From Antilocapra americana (lineage: Eukaryota; Chordata; Mammalia; Artiodactyla; Antilocapridae), in assembly GCA_007570785.1 (NCBI GenBank), contig ML664161.1:17857856-17921855 (forward strand): a stretch of 64,000 bases of DNA. Direction: 5' to 3'. Every line of letters starts with the position of its first letter. Within the stretch, counting starts at the first letter, position 1. Both the position numbers and the translations under genes were made by a program. The notes under the pieces were generated by a model, which saw only the letters and a list, made by a program, of their open reading frames with translations, was not told the origin of the DNA and ran no database searches. This document shows positions 37,113 to 47,150 of this stretch, one piece after another.

Positions 37113-37265
37113 GGGCTTCCCTGGTGGTTCAGCTGGTAAAGAATCTGCCTGCAATGCAGGAGACTTGGGTTTGACCCCTGGGTTGGGAAGATCCCCTGGA
37201 GAAGGGAACAGCTACCCACTCCAGTATTCTGGCCTGGAGAACTCCATGGGCTGTACAGTCCATGG
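37113..37265 (+). mobile_element. Bov-tA SINE, joined to BovB
   Basis: It begins 'gggcttccctggtggttcag', has 'ctgcctgcaatgcaggagac' and ends at 'ctgtacagtccatgg'. The usual tail after 'ccatgg' is replaced by seven bases and then BovB ORF2 sequence. It is close to consensus. Confidence 0.93.
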
Positions 37266-37271
37266 TTTCAG

Positions 37272-37920
37272 AGCAGATGACACCATCCTTATGGCAGAAA
37301 GTGAAGAACTAAAGAGCTTCTTGATGAAAGTGAAAAGAGGAGAGTGAAAAAGTTGGCTTAAAACTCAACATTGAGAAAACTAAGATCATGGCATCCAGTC
37401 CCATCACTTCATGGCAAATAAATAGGGAAACGATGGAAAACAGTTACAAACTTTATTTTCTTGGGCTCCAAAATCACTGCAGATGGTGACTGCAGCCATG
37501 AAATTAAAAGACACTTGCTCCTTGGAAGAAAAGCTATAACAAACCTAGACAGCATATTAAAAAGCAGAGACATTACTTTGTCAGCAAAGGTCTGTCTAGT
37601 CAAGGCTATGATTTTTTCAGTAGTCATGTATGGATGTGACAGTTGGACTATAAAGAAAGCTGAGCACCGAAGAATTGATGCTTTTGAACTGTGATGTTGG
37701 AGAAGACTCTTGCGAGTCCTTTGACTGCAAGGATATCCAACCAGTTCATCCTAAAGGAGATCATTCCTGCATGTTCATTGGAAGGACTGATGTTGAAGGA
37801 CTGATGTTGAAGCTGAAACTCCAATATTTTGGCCACCTGATTCGAAGAACTGACTCATTGGAAAAGACCCTAATGCTGGGAAAGATTGAAGGAGGAGGAG
37901 AAGGGGACAACAGAGGATGA
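37272..37920 (+). pseudogene. BovB ORF2 C-terminal remnant (dead)
   Basis: ORF2 of BovB encodes an apurinic-type endonuclease and a reverse transcriptase that copies the element at nicked target DNA. Here only the part from the catalytic ADD motif onward remains. The frame at 37,461-37,694 reads well (GSKITADGD, LLLGRKAITNLDSILKS, KAMIF.VVMYGC) and ends at a TGA that replaces the Trp codon in the usual ELWCWRR. The frame then shifts; 37,675-37,920 carries LMLKLKLQYFGHLIRRTDSL. The loss of Trp by TGG to TGA and the missing 5' two thirds make it non-functional. Confidence 0.88.
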
Positions 37921-38051
37921 GATGGTTGGATGGCATCACTGACTTGATGGGCATGAGTCTGAGTAAACTCCAGGAGTTGGTGATGAAGAGAGAAGTCTGG
38001 CATGCTGCAGTCCATGGGGTTGCAAAGAGTTGGGCATGACTGAATGACTGA
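37272..38051 (+). mobile_element. BovB LINE, 5'-truncated
   Basis: About 780 bp from the reverse transcriptase YADD region to the 3' tail. It starts with 'gcagatgacaccatccttat' (the ADDT codons), passes 'aaaatcactgcagatggtga' and ends with 'gggcatgactgaatgactga'. A short direct repeat 'aaggactgatgttg' is doubled at 37,782-37,809. Confidence 0.94.
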
Positions 38052-38289
38052 AGGGTTCTAGGGGTTCAGTAGTTGCAGCACATGGGCTCATTACTTGCAG
38101 CTCCCTGGCTCTAGAGCACAGGCTCAATAGTTGTGGTGCTCAGGCTTAGTTGCTCTGCAGCATGTGGTATCTTCCAGGATCAGGGATCGAACCCATGTCT
38201 CCTGCATTGGGAGGTGAATTTTTTTTTTTTTTTTTTTTACCACTGAGCCACCAGGGAAGCCCTAACCCATTTTAAAACATCCTATTTCC

Positions 38290-38884
38290 TCCAGAGTTCA
38301 ATTAAATTTATCAGTGATATTCCAAATCTGAATGCTGTTTAGCTCTTACACTTAAGTCCTTTCTTCCCCAGTTTAAGATATCTTATGTTTATATAAGAAA
38401 TCTGTCCTTTTTTTTAGTATGATATAGTTCATAGTATGTGATCTCTATTATTTTTTGCTGTTTTAGAAAAATCAGCCCCACACCTTCTCTGCATGGATAA
38501 TGTTGCCATGAGCTTTTGCATGTCTCCTTCAAAGTTCTGCTCATCCTTTCACATTAGTAGTTTTAATTAAGGAGGAATTCTGTCAGATCATTCACTTAGT
38601 CACTAATCAGGTATTTATTGAGCTCCATAATTTGGCTGTTTGGAAATCTATAGCACCACTGCCACCTCCCAATAATAAAAAATATGGGAAATCTTCTCTA
38701 TGATAGAAATTATCCTTATCAATTTGGATATAATAAATTTGAATACATGTAATAGTGGCTTAGTTTCAGATGTGACTTTATATCTATCTTATCTTTTTAA
38801 CTTCCTAGGTTATAAATGAGGATAATAGTACTTTGTAGAATTATTTAGAATTAAATAAAATGCATGAGGCATCTGGCTGATTTT
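38290..38884. other. No gene or clear repeat
   Basis: AT-rich sequence with no domain-bearing frame. 38,810-38,880 has a MIR-like flavour ('gaggataatagta'), too weak to call. Confidence 0.5.
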
Positions 38885-39165
38885 ACACACTCCAAAATGG
38901 TATAAATCTGAGATATCCAAAGCAATCAAATTTATAGAAACAGAAAGTAGAATTATGGTTACTAGGTGTTGGGTAGAGGGGAGAATGGAAAGTGACTATC
39001 TGATAGGTACAGGATCTCCTTTGGGGTAGTAACAATATTCAGGAATTAGATGGAGATGATGGCTATACACTATTATGAATGTACTAAATACCATTATATT
39101 GTACACTTTAATTGGATAAATTTATGGCATTTGAATTATATCTCAACAAAGCTATTTTTTAAGCC
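38885..39165 (+). mobile_element. L1M 3' UTR fragment
   Basis: 'tttatagaaacagaaagtag', 'aattatggttactaggtgtt', 'ttatattgtacactttaatt' and 'ttgaattatatctcaacaaa' follow the L1M 3' UTR order. Confidence 0.75.
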
Positions 39166-39289
39166 AACGTTAAAACTTAGAAAATTTTACACAAAATTCC
39201 AGATTAACCTCCTTTGGGAAAGTCTTTTGATCTGATACCACCACCCACATGGTCCCTCATAAGGTTTCTAGTTGTTTAACAGGTGTAGA

Positions 39290-39435
39290 GTTTCAGTTTT
39301 GCAGGATGAAAAAGTACTGGAGATCTGTTTCACAACATTGCAAACATACTTAGCACAACTGAACTGCACTTAAAATGGTTAAAATAGTAAATGTTATTTA
39401 CATATTTTTAGCACACAAAAAAATAATAGAAGTAG
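39290..39435 (+). mobile_element. L1M 3'-terminal fragment
   Basis: 'gaaaaagtactggagatctg' and 'cactgaactgcacttaaaat'-like sequence with 'ggttaaaatagtaaatgtta' is the standard L1M 3' end. It is a second copy of the same region just downstream of the preceding one. Confidence 0.72.
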
Positions 39436-39839
39436 TTTGTTTAAAAACAATGAAATAGTTGATAATGTGTTATTAAGATATTTCTTTTTACTATCATTAT
39501 CACTTATTAACTTGCTAGTCCTTAATTTATTGAAAAGGTTAGGCAAAGGCAGAGAACTCTGGAGTAGTAAAACTTAATAATGATATGTATATTAAATCAA
39601 ACCATATGCAATCACAATATTCAGCCACGTTTGACCCACAAAATGGCAATTTCAAATGATTCAACCTATTAATTCATGAAAATGTCCTAATGTAGCTAAG
39701 AGTATAACATATTGATTTTATTGAGTTGCTGTTATACATATTTGAATTCAGTACAAAAGCATATTTATTTTTAGCTTCTTAATGAATCTCCACTTCAGGG
39801 CTCAATAGAAATCATTGTTTTGTTTTGTTTTTCTTTCTG

Positions 39840-39975
39840 AGTAATCTTCAACCTTGGTTTCCTTATTTGTAAAATAAATGACAAATAATACTGAGGTCAG
39901 GAATACATGAAACAAATTCTGACAAATGCTAAATCCAGGACCTGGCACAAAGTAGATACTCAACAAGTACAATAC
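39840..39975 (+). mobile_element. MIR SINE 3' half
   Basis: 'aaccttggtttccttatttg', 'taaaataaatgacaaataat' and 'cctggcacaaagtagatact' match the MIR core and 3' end. Confidence 0.72.
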
Positions 39976-40019
39976 TTCCTTTCTCCTGGGTAGCAATATA
40001 TGTGACAATATGGCATATA

Positions 40020-40190
40020 GTTAATGGGTATATGAACTTGAGTTAGATATGAATTCCAGCTGCTGATTGTAGGTAGATTACTTCTCCTTGCTGAGCCTTA
40101 GTCTCATCAGAGAAGAGCTACTTCGAAGGAATGTGAAGATTAAAACACCCCACCCAGTTCTGTGAACATATTAGGTCTTGACAAAGTACC
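40020..40190 (+). mobile_element. MIR SINE
   Basis: 'gttagatatgaattccagct', 'ttgctgagccttagtctcat' and 'gtgaagattaaaacacccca' in MIR order, strongly diverged. Confidence 0.6.
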
Positions 40191-41089
40191 CTAACCATAG
40201 ATTTATTGTTTTCCTAACCCTTTTTCCCCAGTGGAGAGGGGAAGACTATGGAAAGAGGAGAACAGTCTTACAAACTTAGAAATGCATTCCTTTCCTCGGA
40301 ATGTTTCTCCCACTTTTATTCTTTTATCTCTACTCATGTCCCTGATCAGGGTTGTCCCAAATCCTATATGTAGGCCAGGATTTCTCTCACCTTCCATCTT
40401 GGGTACTTTGCCATGTTCCCAAAGTCCAAGCAGATGGTGATTAGAAGAAACATTAAAGTGGGCTCCAGCAACCTGGGTACTGGTTCCAGCCCCAGTAACC
40501 ACTAATTTGTAGCATTGGTTGGTCATTGCCCCTGTGAAGCGTTTGGAGCAGTTCAGGGTATTCTAAACTCCAGTTTTGACCAGTCTAAGATGAAAAGAGA
40601 AAAATAAAGACAAATTTATGTAGCTATAGCATTTAATCTATATTTGTATCTATCTTTCTATTGCTATAAACTTATACCTGTCCTTGTTTAGGAGAGGCTG
40701 TCCTTGATACTGAGATGATGCTGTTCTTCCTCTTTGTTTCCAAATGCCTATTCATTTATGGGATTACAGCTAAATAAATGGTAGATTGTATGTAACTTCC
40801 TCACTTGGCAAAAAAAATATCTGGCAACCATCCATCTTTCCCCTTAAAAATTGTAAAGGCTAAAAGTCTAGACCTTTTGACTTGGTTAATTCAAGGATAT
40901 TTCTCAATCTGACATTCAGTTCTTCTAATTAGAATTCATCAAACCCATAGATCCTTAAGTGGTTCTTTGGCTTAAGGATTAGAGAAGCAGCCCTTTTATA
41001 AACTCAATGAAATCTGCACTTCTCCAGGTTTTGTCCCCAAACATCTTTGCTTCAGCAATATAAAAACATGGATTGCTTTTATGACTTTA
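40191..41089. other. Unique sequence, no gene recognised
   Basis: Includes a 107-codon open stretch on the minus strand (40,203-40,526) without recognisable domains. No clear repeats. Confidence 0.5.
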
Positions 41090-42880
41090 TTTTTTAAAGC
41101 AGTTTTAGATTTACAAGAAAACTGAGAGGGGGATACAGATTTCCCATACATGAGGAGCCTCTGTCACTCACCAAACATTTGCTGACATATCACAATTACC
41201 CAAAGCCCACATTTTACCTAAGGGCCCCTCTTATACATTCTGATTTTGAACAAATGCATAGTAACATATATGCATCACTATCGTACTATGCAGAATATTT
41301 TCATTAAACTAAAACCCCCTGTGTTCTACCTATTTATTTCCTCACCCTCTACCTTTGTAAACCTCTGATGATTTTACTGTCTCCATAGCTTTACCTTTTT
41401 CAAAACATCATATAGTTGGAGTCATACAGTGTGTAGCCTTTTCAGATTGGCTTCTTTCACTTAGCAATATGCATTTAACTTTCCTCCATATCTTTTCATG
41501 GCTTGATAGCTCATTTCTTTTTAGCACTGAATAATATTTAATTGTCTGCATATACCACAATTTATCCATTCACCTACTGAAGGACTTCTTAGTTGCTTTC
41601 AAGTTTTGGCAATTATGAATAAATTTGCTATGAACATCTGTGTGCAGGTTTCCATGTGGACATAAGTTTTCAACTCTTTTGCATAAATACCAAGGATTAC
41701 AATTGGTAAACTGTATGTGTGAGTATGTTGGGCTTTGAAGAAACCTTCAAATTCTCTTCCAAGGTGGCTGTACCATTTTTAGTCTCACCAACAAGTATTC
41801 CAGTTGCTTCGCGTCCAACCAGCATTTGGTGTTGCCAGTGTCTTGGATTTTGGCCATGCTAAAAATTATGTATTGACAGTTTATTGTTTTAAATTCATTT
41901 TCCAGATGGCATATGATATGCAGCCTCTTTTCATATGCTTATTTGACATCTGTATATCTTCTTTGGTGAGGTGTCTGTTAAGATCTTGCCTATTTTTTAA
42001 TTGGATTGTTTTCTTATTGTTGAGTTTTAAGAGTTCTTTATGAATTTGGGGTAACAGTCCTTTATTTGATATGTCTTTTGCAAATACTTTCCTTCCATTC
42101 TGTGGCTTGTCTTCTTATTCTCTTGATGTTGCTTTCACAGAGCAGAAGTTTTTAATTTTAATGAAGTCCAGCTTAGTAATTATTTCTTTCATGTATCATG
42201 CCTTTGGTGTTGTATCTAAAAAGATATCACAATAACCAAAGTCATCTAAGTTTTCCCCTGTTATCGTCTAGGAATTTTATAGATTTGCTTTTTTACATTA
42301 AGGTCTGTGATCCATTTCGAGTTAATTTTTGTTAAGTGTGAAAGGTCTGTGTTTAGCTGCATTTTTTTTTTGCATGTAAATATCCAGTTGTTACAACACC
42401 ATTTGCTGAAGAGACTAACTTGTTTCATTACATTGTCTTTGCTCCTTTGTCAAAGAACAATTGACTGTCTTTATAGGGGTCTATTTCTGGGGTGTCCTAT
42501 TGATCTAGTTGTCTATTCTTTCACCAGTACCACACTGTTTTAATTACTGTAGCTTGACAGTGAGTCCCAAAGTTGGGTAACATCAGTCCTCCAACTTTGT
42601 TATTTTCCTTCAATACTGTGTTGTCTTTTCTAGGTCTTTTGCCTCTCCATATAAACTTTAGAATCAGTTTTTTAGTATCTGGAAAAAAGTAAATGGCTGA
42701 AATTTTCTTTGAGATTTCATTGTATCTATAGAGTAAGTTGGGAATAACTGACAACATGGTGTCTTTTTGTCCTTGAACATGGACTATATTTACATTTATT
42801 TAGTTCTCCTTTGGTGTCATTCATCTGAGTTTTATAGTTTTCCTCATATAGGTTTACACATATTTTTGTTCATTGTAAAC
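41090..42880 (-). mobile_element. L1M, 1.8 kb of ORF2 C-terminus and 3' UTR, reverse
   Basis: The left end, 'agttttagatttacaagaaa', is the reversed 3' UTR. 41,430-41,640 carries the reversed 'tggaatattattcagc' zone as 'tttagcactgaataatattt'. 41,900-42,560 runs back through ORF2. On the minus strand 42,521-42,757 reads LKFIWRGKRPR and NKVGGLMLPNF, characteristic of the L1 ORF2 region after the reverse transcriptase. Numerous stops show it is dead. No target-site duplication was identified. Confidence 0.9.
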
Positions 42881-43134
42881 TTTTGAGAAAGATAAACTTT
42901 CTTTGTGAAGTTGGGTTCCTAGTAAGTATGAGACATGTGTTAGGTTAAACAAGGAAGCCCATTATATAGAATTTTGTAAACAGGAAAAAAGTATGTATCA
43001 TATGCATCATCAGTTATTGAATTTTTATTTTTCTCCACATAATACACAATATCAGAGTTTTGTTTTACAGCATTTATTATAAATGGAATTATACCTTTAC
43101 TGGTTATAAGGATATGGGGTTACCTTCCTATATT

Positions 43135-43215
43135 TTAAGCTCTGTGAGGGCAAGGATGATGTTGGTATACTCACCATGGTGTGGCTGGCATGTGCTCTGC
43201 AAATATGAATAAAAG
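43135..43215 (+). mobile_element. L2 LINE 3' end
   Basis: 'ttttaagctctgtgagggca' followed by 'aggatgatgttggta' and 'gcaaatatgaataaaa' is a diverged L2 3' terminus. Confidence 0.58.
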
Positions 43216-43438
43216 TGGTGTGTGCCATAAGAGAGGGGGGAGGATCTCAAGTTCTATAGTGAGAGCAGAGAAAACCTTTCCAACAATGGCAGGTAAAGTA
43301 GCTTAAGTGGTGGCTGGTGTTTCAGCATACAGATACGAAAGATTACATGGTATTCAGTATAATTATAAAATAGAGTTCAGTTTAGTGTATAGTGGTGATT
43401 TGAAAATTGGTAATTTCTATTTATAAGGTAAACCTAGA

Positions 43439-44126
43439 CAGCATATTAAAAAAGCAGAGACATCACTTTGCTGACAAAGATCCATATAGTCAAAGCTATG
43501 ATTTTTCTAGTAATCACGTACAGATGTGAAAGTTGAACCACAAAGAAACCTGAGCACTGAAGAACTGAGCTTTTCAATTGTGGTGCTAGAGAAGACTCTT
43601 GAGAGTCCCTTGGACAGCAAGGAGATCAAACTGGTCAGTCCTAAGGGGAATCAACCCTGAATATTCATTAGAAAGACTGATGCTGAAGCTGAAACTCCAA
43701 TACTTTGGCCGCTTGATGTAAAGAGCTGACTCATTGGAAAAGATCCTGATGCTGGGAAAGACTTAGGGCAGGAGGAGAAGGGGATGACAGAGGCTGAGAT
43801 GGTTGGCTGGCATCATTGATTCAATGGACATGAGTCTGAGCAAACTCAGGGAGACAGTGAAAGACAAGTAAGCCTGGCGTGCTGCAGAACATGGGGTTGC
43901 AAAGAGTCGGACATGACTGAGTAACTGAACAAAAACAACTTAAAGGAAAAGAGGAGCTGTAGAGACTAACAAAGATAAAGAAATAAAGAAAACCTGACCT
44001 AGTAACTCAAACAAGCAATTTTCTTAACAGTTCCATGATCACTTTTGTAGGAAGAAGTTATTAAACCCGACAGGCAAATATAGTCAGGGCTGGAATGAGT
44101 CAGACACAACTTAGTGACAAACAACA
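43439..44126 (+). mobile_element. BovB 3' end with probable 3' transduction
   Basis: BovB sequence runs from the ORF2 'aacctagacagcatattaaa' block (43,439) to its normal 3' tail near 43,937. About 189 bp of non-BovB sequence follows. It ends in a second BovB/Bov-tA-like tail ('atgagtcagacacaacttag', 44,096-44,115). The whole unit is framed by an identical 10-bp repeat, atttataagg, at 43,429-43,438 and 44,127-44,136. This fits read-through past the first 3' end, with a downstream tail used for priming. Two independent insertions are the alternative. The ORF2 part contains several stops. Confidence 0.8.
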
Positions 44127-44464
44127 ATTTATAAGGCAGCTTCTAAATAATCTGAAAAAAAAATCCTGGAATTATCAGATCAGTTCACCCTAAAGCCAGT
44201 CTAGGGAAAAGGAAGTTTTCTCCATATGAAAGGTAACATAGAGGAAGGGACTGAAAAGTCTTAGCCACTGAAGGATATAAAGAGTTAAGCATTATTCCAA
44301 ATGTGTTAACTTAATAGACCAGCGAGCACAATCTCCTTTTGATAAAGAGACTGAGCCAGAGAAGAATTTATATAAGAGATAAGGAGCTCTGTTTCCATCT
44401 ACCTGCAAAGTAATTGATAAAGCAGAAAACATAGAGACAAATTGTAGGCTCAAGGCAGCTTGCC

Positions 44465-44685
44465 ATGTGGAAAAAGCTTTGGTATTAAACAGATTCCGTC
44501 TTTACCTTCAGCTCTGCCACTAACTAGCTGGTAACTTGGGACATATGAGATAAACTTACTAAATCTCAGCTTCTTCTTTGGGAAAATGAAGATAATACTC
44601 TAAGATTTTATTATAGATAAAATAATACATGTAAAAAGGACTAGCACAGAATTTAAAGCATAGTAGGTATTCAGGAAACACTTTT
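44465..44685 (+). mobile_element. MIR SINE
   Basis: 'ttcagctctgccactaacta', 'gctggtaacttgggacatat', 'gggaaaatgaagataatact' and 'atagtaggtattcaggaaac' give a nearly full-length MIR. Confidence 0.8.
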
Positions 44686-45139
44686 CTCTCCACCCTTTGT
44701 CTATTTTGTCTGTTTTAGGTCTTGAGTTTAGCTTCTTCTAAGAAGATACCTATTCCCTGGTTACCACATAGGCACTTTGTATGTCCCCAAAGTTGGAAGC
44801 AAATATTTCAATAGAATAACAATTCAATGAGTCTAATAGTAACACCAAATTAATCTGTAACATCAAAGGCTTGAAAATTAAAGTTTGGAATCTTCACTTC
44901 TGTAAAATGCTTAAAACAATTTATCCATTTAGTCTGCCTTCTCTTTTATTTTATCAAATTAAAAGAGAATTAGAGGTCAAGTTTACAGCTCAGATATAGA
45001 TTACTGTATATCAAATTCTGTATCCACACTCATTAAGTTCAGCCAGGTCCTAGAGTGGTGAGACAGACTTTCCTGTGGGAGGAGGTGACTGGAAGAACTA
45101 TGGAAATTAAATGGAGCAGGAGCCAAACCATTTATCACT

Positions 45140-45585
45140 ATGTGCTGAGAAGCAGCATATGATACTGTTTAGACTGCTGAGTTTATAGTCAAAAGAATTC
45201 TGTTTGAGCCCTTGGTTCCATGCTTATTAGCTTAGCAATCCTGAATAGTATCCACCTGAGTTCCCAAAAGAAAAATGGTGCTTCCCCAATGGCTCAGCAG
45301 TTAAGAATCCACCTGCAATGCAGGAGATATAGGTTTGATTCCTGGGTGGGTGGGGAAGATCCCCTGGAGTAGGGCATGGCAACCCACTACAGTATTCTTG
45401 CCTGGAGAGTCCCATGGACAGAGGAGCTTAGCAGGCTATAGTCCATGGGGTCGCTAAGAGTCAAACATGACTGAATGTTTGCACAGTAAGACAAGCTCCC
45501 CCTCAAAAAAAAATTGTGCTTCCATAGTGCTGACCCAAAGTAAGTGCTTAGTAAATATTTGTTGAGTGAATAAACTTGACAGAAA
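45140..45585 (+). mobile_element. MIR SINE split by Bov-tA
   Basis: The left part (about 45,140-45,270) has 'tgtttagactgctgagttta' and 'cttattagcttagcaatcct'. The right part (45,524-45,585) ends 'aagtgcttagtaaatatttg'. A Bov-tA lies between them. Confidence 0.65.
45279..45490 (+). mobile_element. Bov-tA SINE in MIR
   Basis: 'gaatccacctgcaatgcagg', 'tggggaagatcccctggagt' and tail 'ctatagtccatggggtcgct'. Flanks aaaaatggtgcttcc (45,271-45,285) and aaaaattgtgcttcc (45,509-45,523) look like a 15-bp target-site duplication with one mismatch. The left copy overlaps the 'gcttcc' that normally opens the SINE, so the exact left boundary is ambiguous. Confidence 0.92.
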
Positions 45586-45589
45586 TTGA

Positions 45590-47150
45590 CATCAGTCCTT
45601 AGTTCTCACGTGTTCATGATGTGGTCCCCTACAGCTTCCCTTAAGCCCACAGACTGTGTAAAATCATGCTTAGGTAAGTTAATCCCCACTGTTTAGCCAG
45701 AAATATGTGTGTGCCTGTTATTCAATGAAAATAACTGGCCAAGAAGACTGACGTATCACTTGTCATCTTTAATGTTCCTTCATCATACGATCCCTCCATG
45801 GATTTATATATCACCTGTCAGGTAATCTTCTGGAGAAGCTTGACTATAGCAGTTTGTTCTGTAGTTTGGATGATGAATGAGATGAGTTAGATCATTTAAT
45901 TCACTATATGGCACCCAAATGTTAAAGCTGAAGAAAAAGAATGTCTGACAAATTGTTTGTTGTCATTAAGGTTTATTTCTCAAATGTCTTAGATGGTTTC
46001 CCCCACCTCATTCATTGTCCAACACACAAAGCTAACTATTATAAAGAAGACAATACTTAATGGATGCTAGACAAATGATAGTTGAAGCTGTCTGTTGTAT
46101 TACCCGATAAGTGAGAGCCAAATTATAATGTCATTAGATGGGATGCCTCAAGTTATTATAAAGTTGTGCTTCCCACAATGTCCTTCCTTTATCCTCAGCA
46201 TGGTTCCTCCTGGCATCTGTTTTCACTCAGCAGCTGCATTGTTTTTATAACAACTGAGATCAAGCTTTGAATCTTCTATTAAGCCAATTTGTAAATGTTG
46301 CCAACCAATACCTAAAAACATATACTTGGGGGTCATACAAACATAAACTTTAAAAGCATTAAAGTTCACAGGGACATTGGGTATATATTTCTGTGAGTAC
46401 CCACTTAACACTATCTCTGGGGCTATTTTCTCCAGGCACAAATTATCTTCTTAGATTGTGCATTCTTGTGTCCATTTCACAGCCAGCTTGGAATACTGAC
46501 ACCCAGTTAATAACTGAAGAATGAATGAATAAAGGAAAGTACTTTCAAAAATACAGATAGAAGCAAACTAAATGTATTTTAGTGCAAAATATTTTGCTAA
46601 TAGTTGACATTAGCAATAGTTGAGAAAATGAATTCTGCTTCTAGTACAGGGAAGTTAGGATTCCTTGGCATTTTTGTGGACAACAAACTGATTATCTTCA
46701 TTATTTTCAAAAAATAGATTCATGAGTACACTTACCTTTATCAGATTTAAACAGTACCTGACAAACAGAGCCATGGATTTATTTGTGTGTTGGAAATACA
46801 AAAGAGGAAGCTTTGTTCTTTTTTGGTATTAAGTAGAGCACCCAACCGAATTAGTCATTTGACTTAATGACAAGTACTCCAGAGTAGAGCAGTATTAGCA
46901 ATCACTCTAGAGGCCAGGGTGCCAAGCCTTTGTTTAGTTGTTCTGTAAACAAATTGGAAGCAGAGAGATGAGAAGACTGATAATACAGGTTCTTGGAAAC
47001 CCAGACTAGGAATGGAGAGTAGAAATGCTCAGCAGGGAATTCCAAGTACTCACCCCTCTTCTTAAATTCCCTCCTTCCCCTTTTGTGTTCTCCTTTTATT
47101 TTACCTTTTAAAATTCCATTTTAAAATGCAGGGTCTTTGAAAGTTCTGCA
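45590..47150. other. Unique sequence, no gene recognised
   Basis: No domain-bearing frame or confident repeat. 46,140-46,460 is a non-repetitive stretch of moderate complexity. Confidence 0.5.

Larger units (their letters stand above)
37000..38262 (-). mobile_element. CHR-2-type SINE, reverse, split by a Bov-tA/BovB insertion
   Basis: The left part (37,000-37,112) has the reversed A-rich tail and 'tttagctacagtagttgtgg' with 'gcagtggcttctcttactgt'. The right part (38,052-38,262) has 'ggttcagtagttgcagcaca', 'aggatcagggatcgaaccca' and the reversed head 'accactgagccaccagggaa'. The pair is framed by near-identical duplications, taacccacttta (36,988-36,999) and taacccatttta (38,263-38,274). This shows it was one insertion, later opened by 0.94 kb of younger elements. 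A 20-T run at 38,219-38,238 interrupts the head. Confidence 0.9.
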
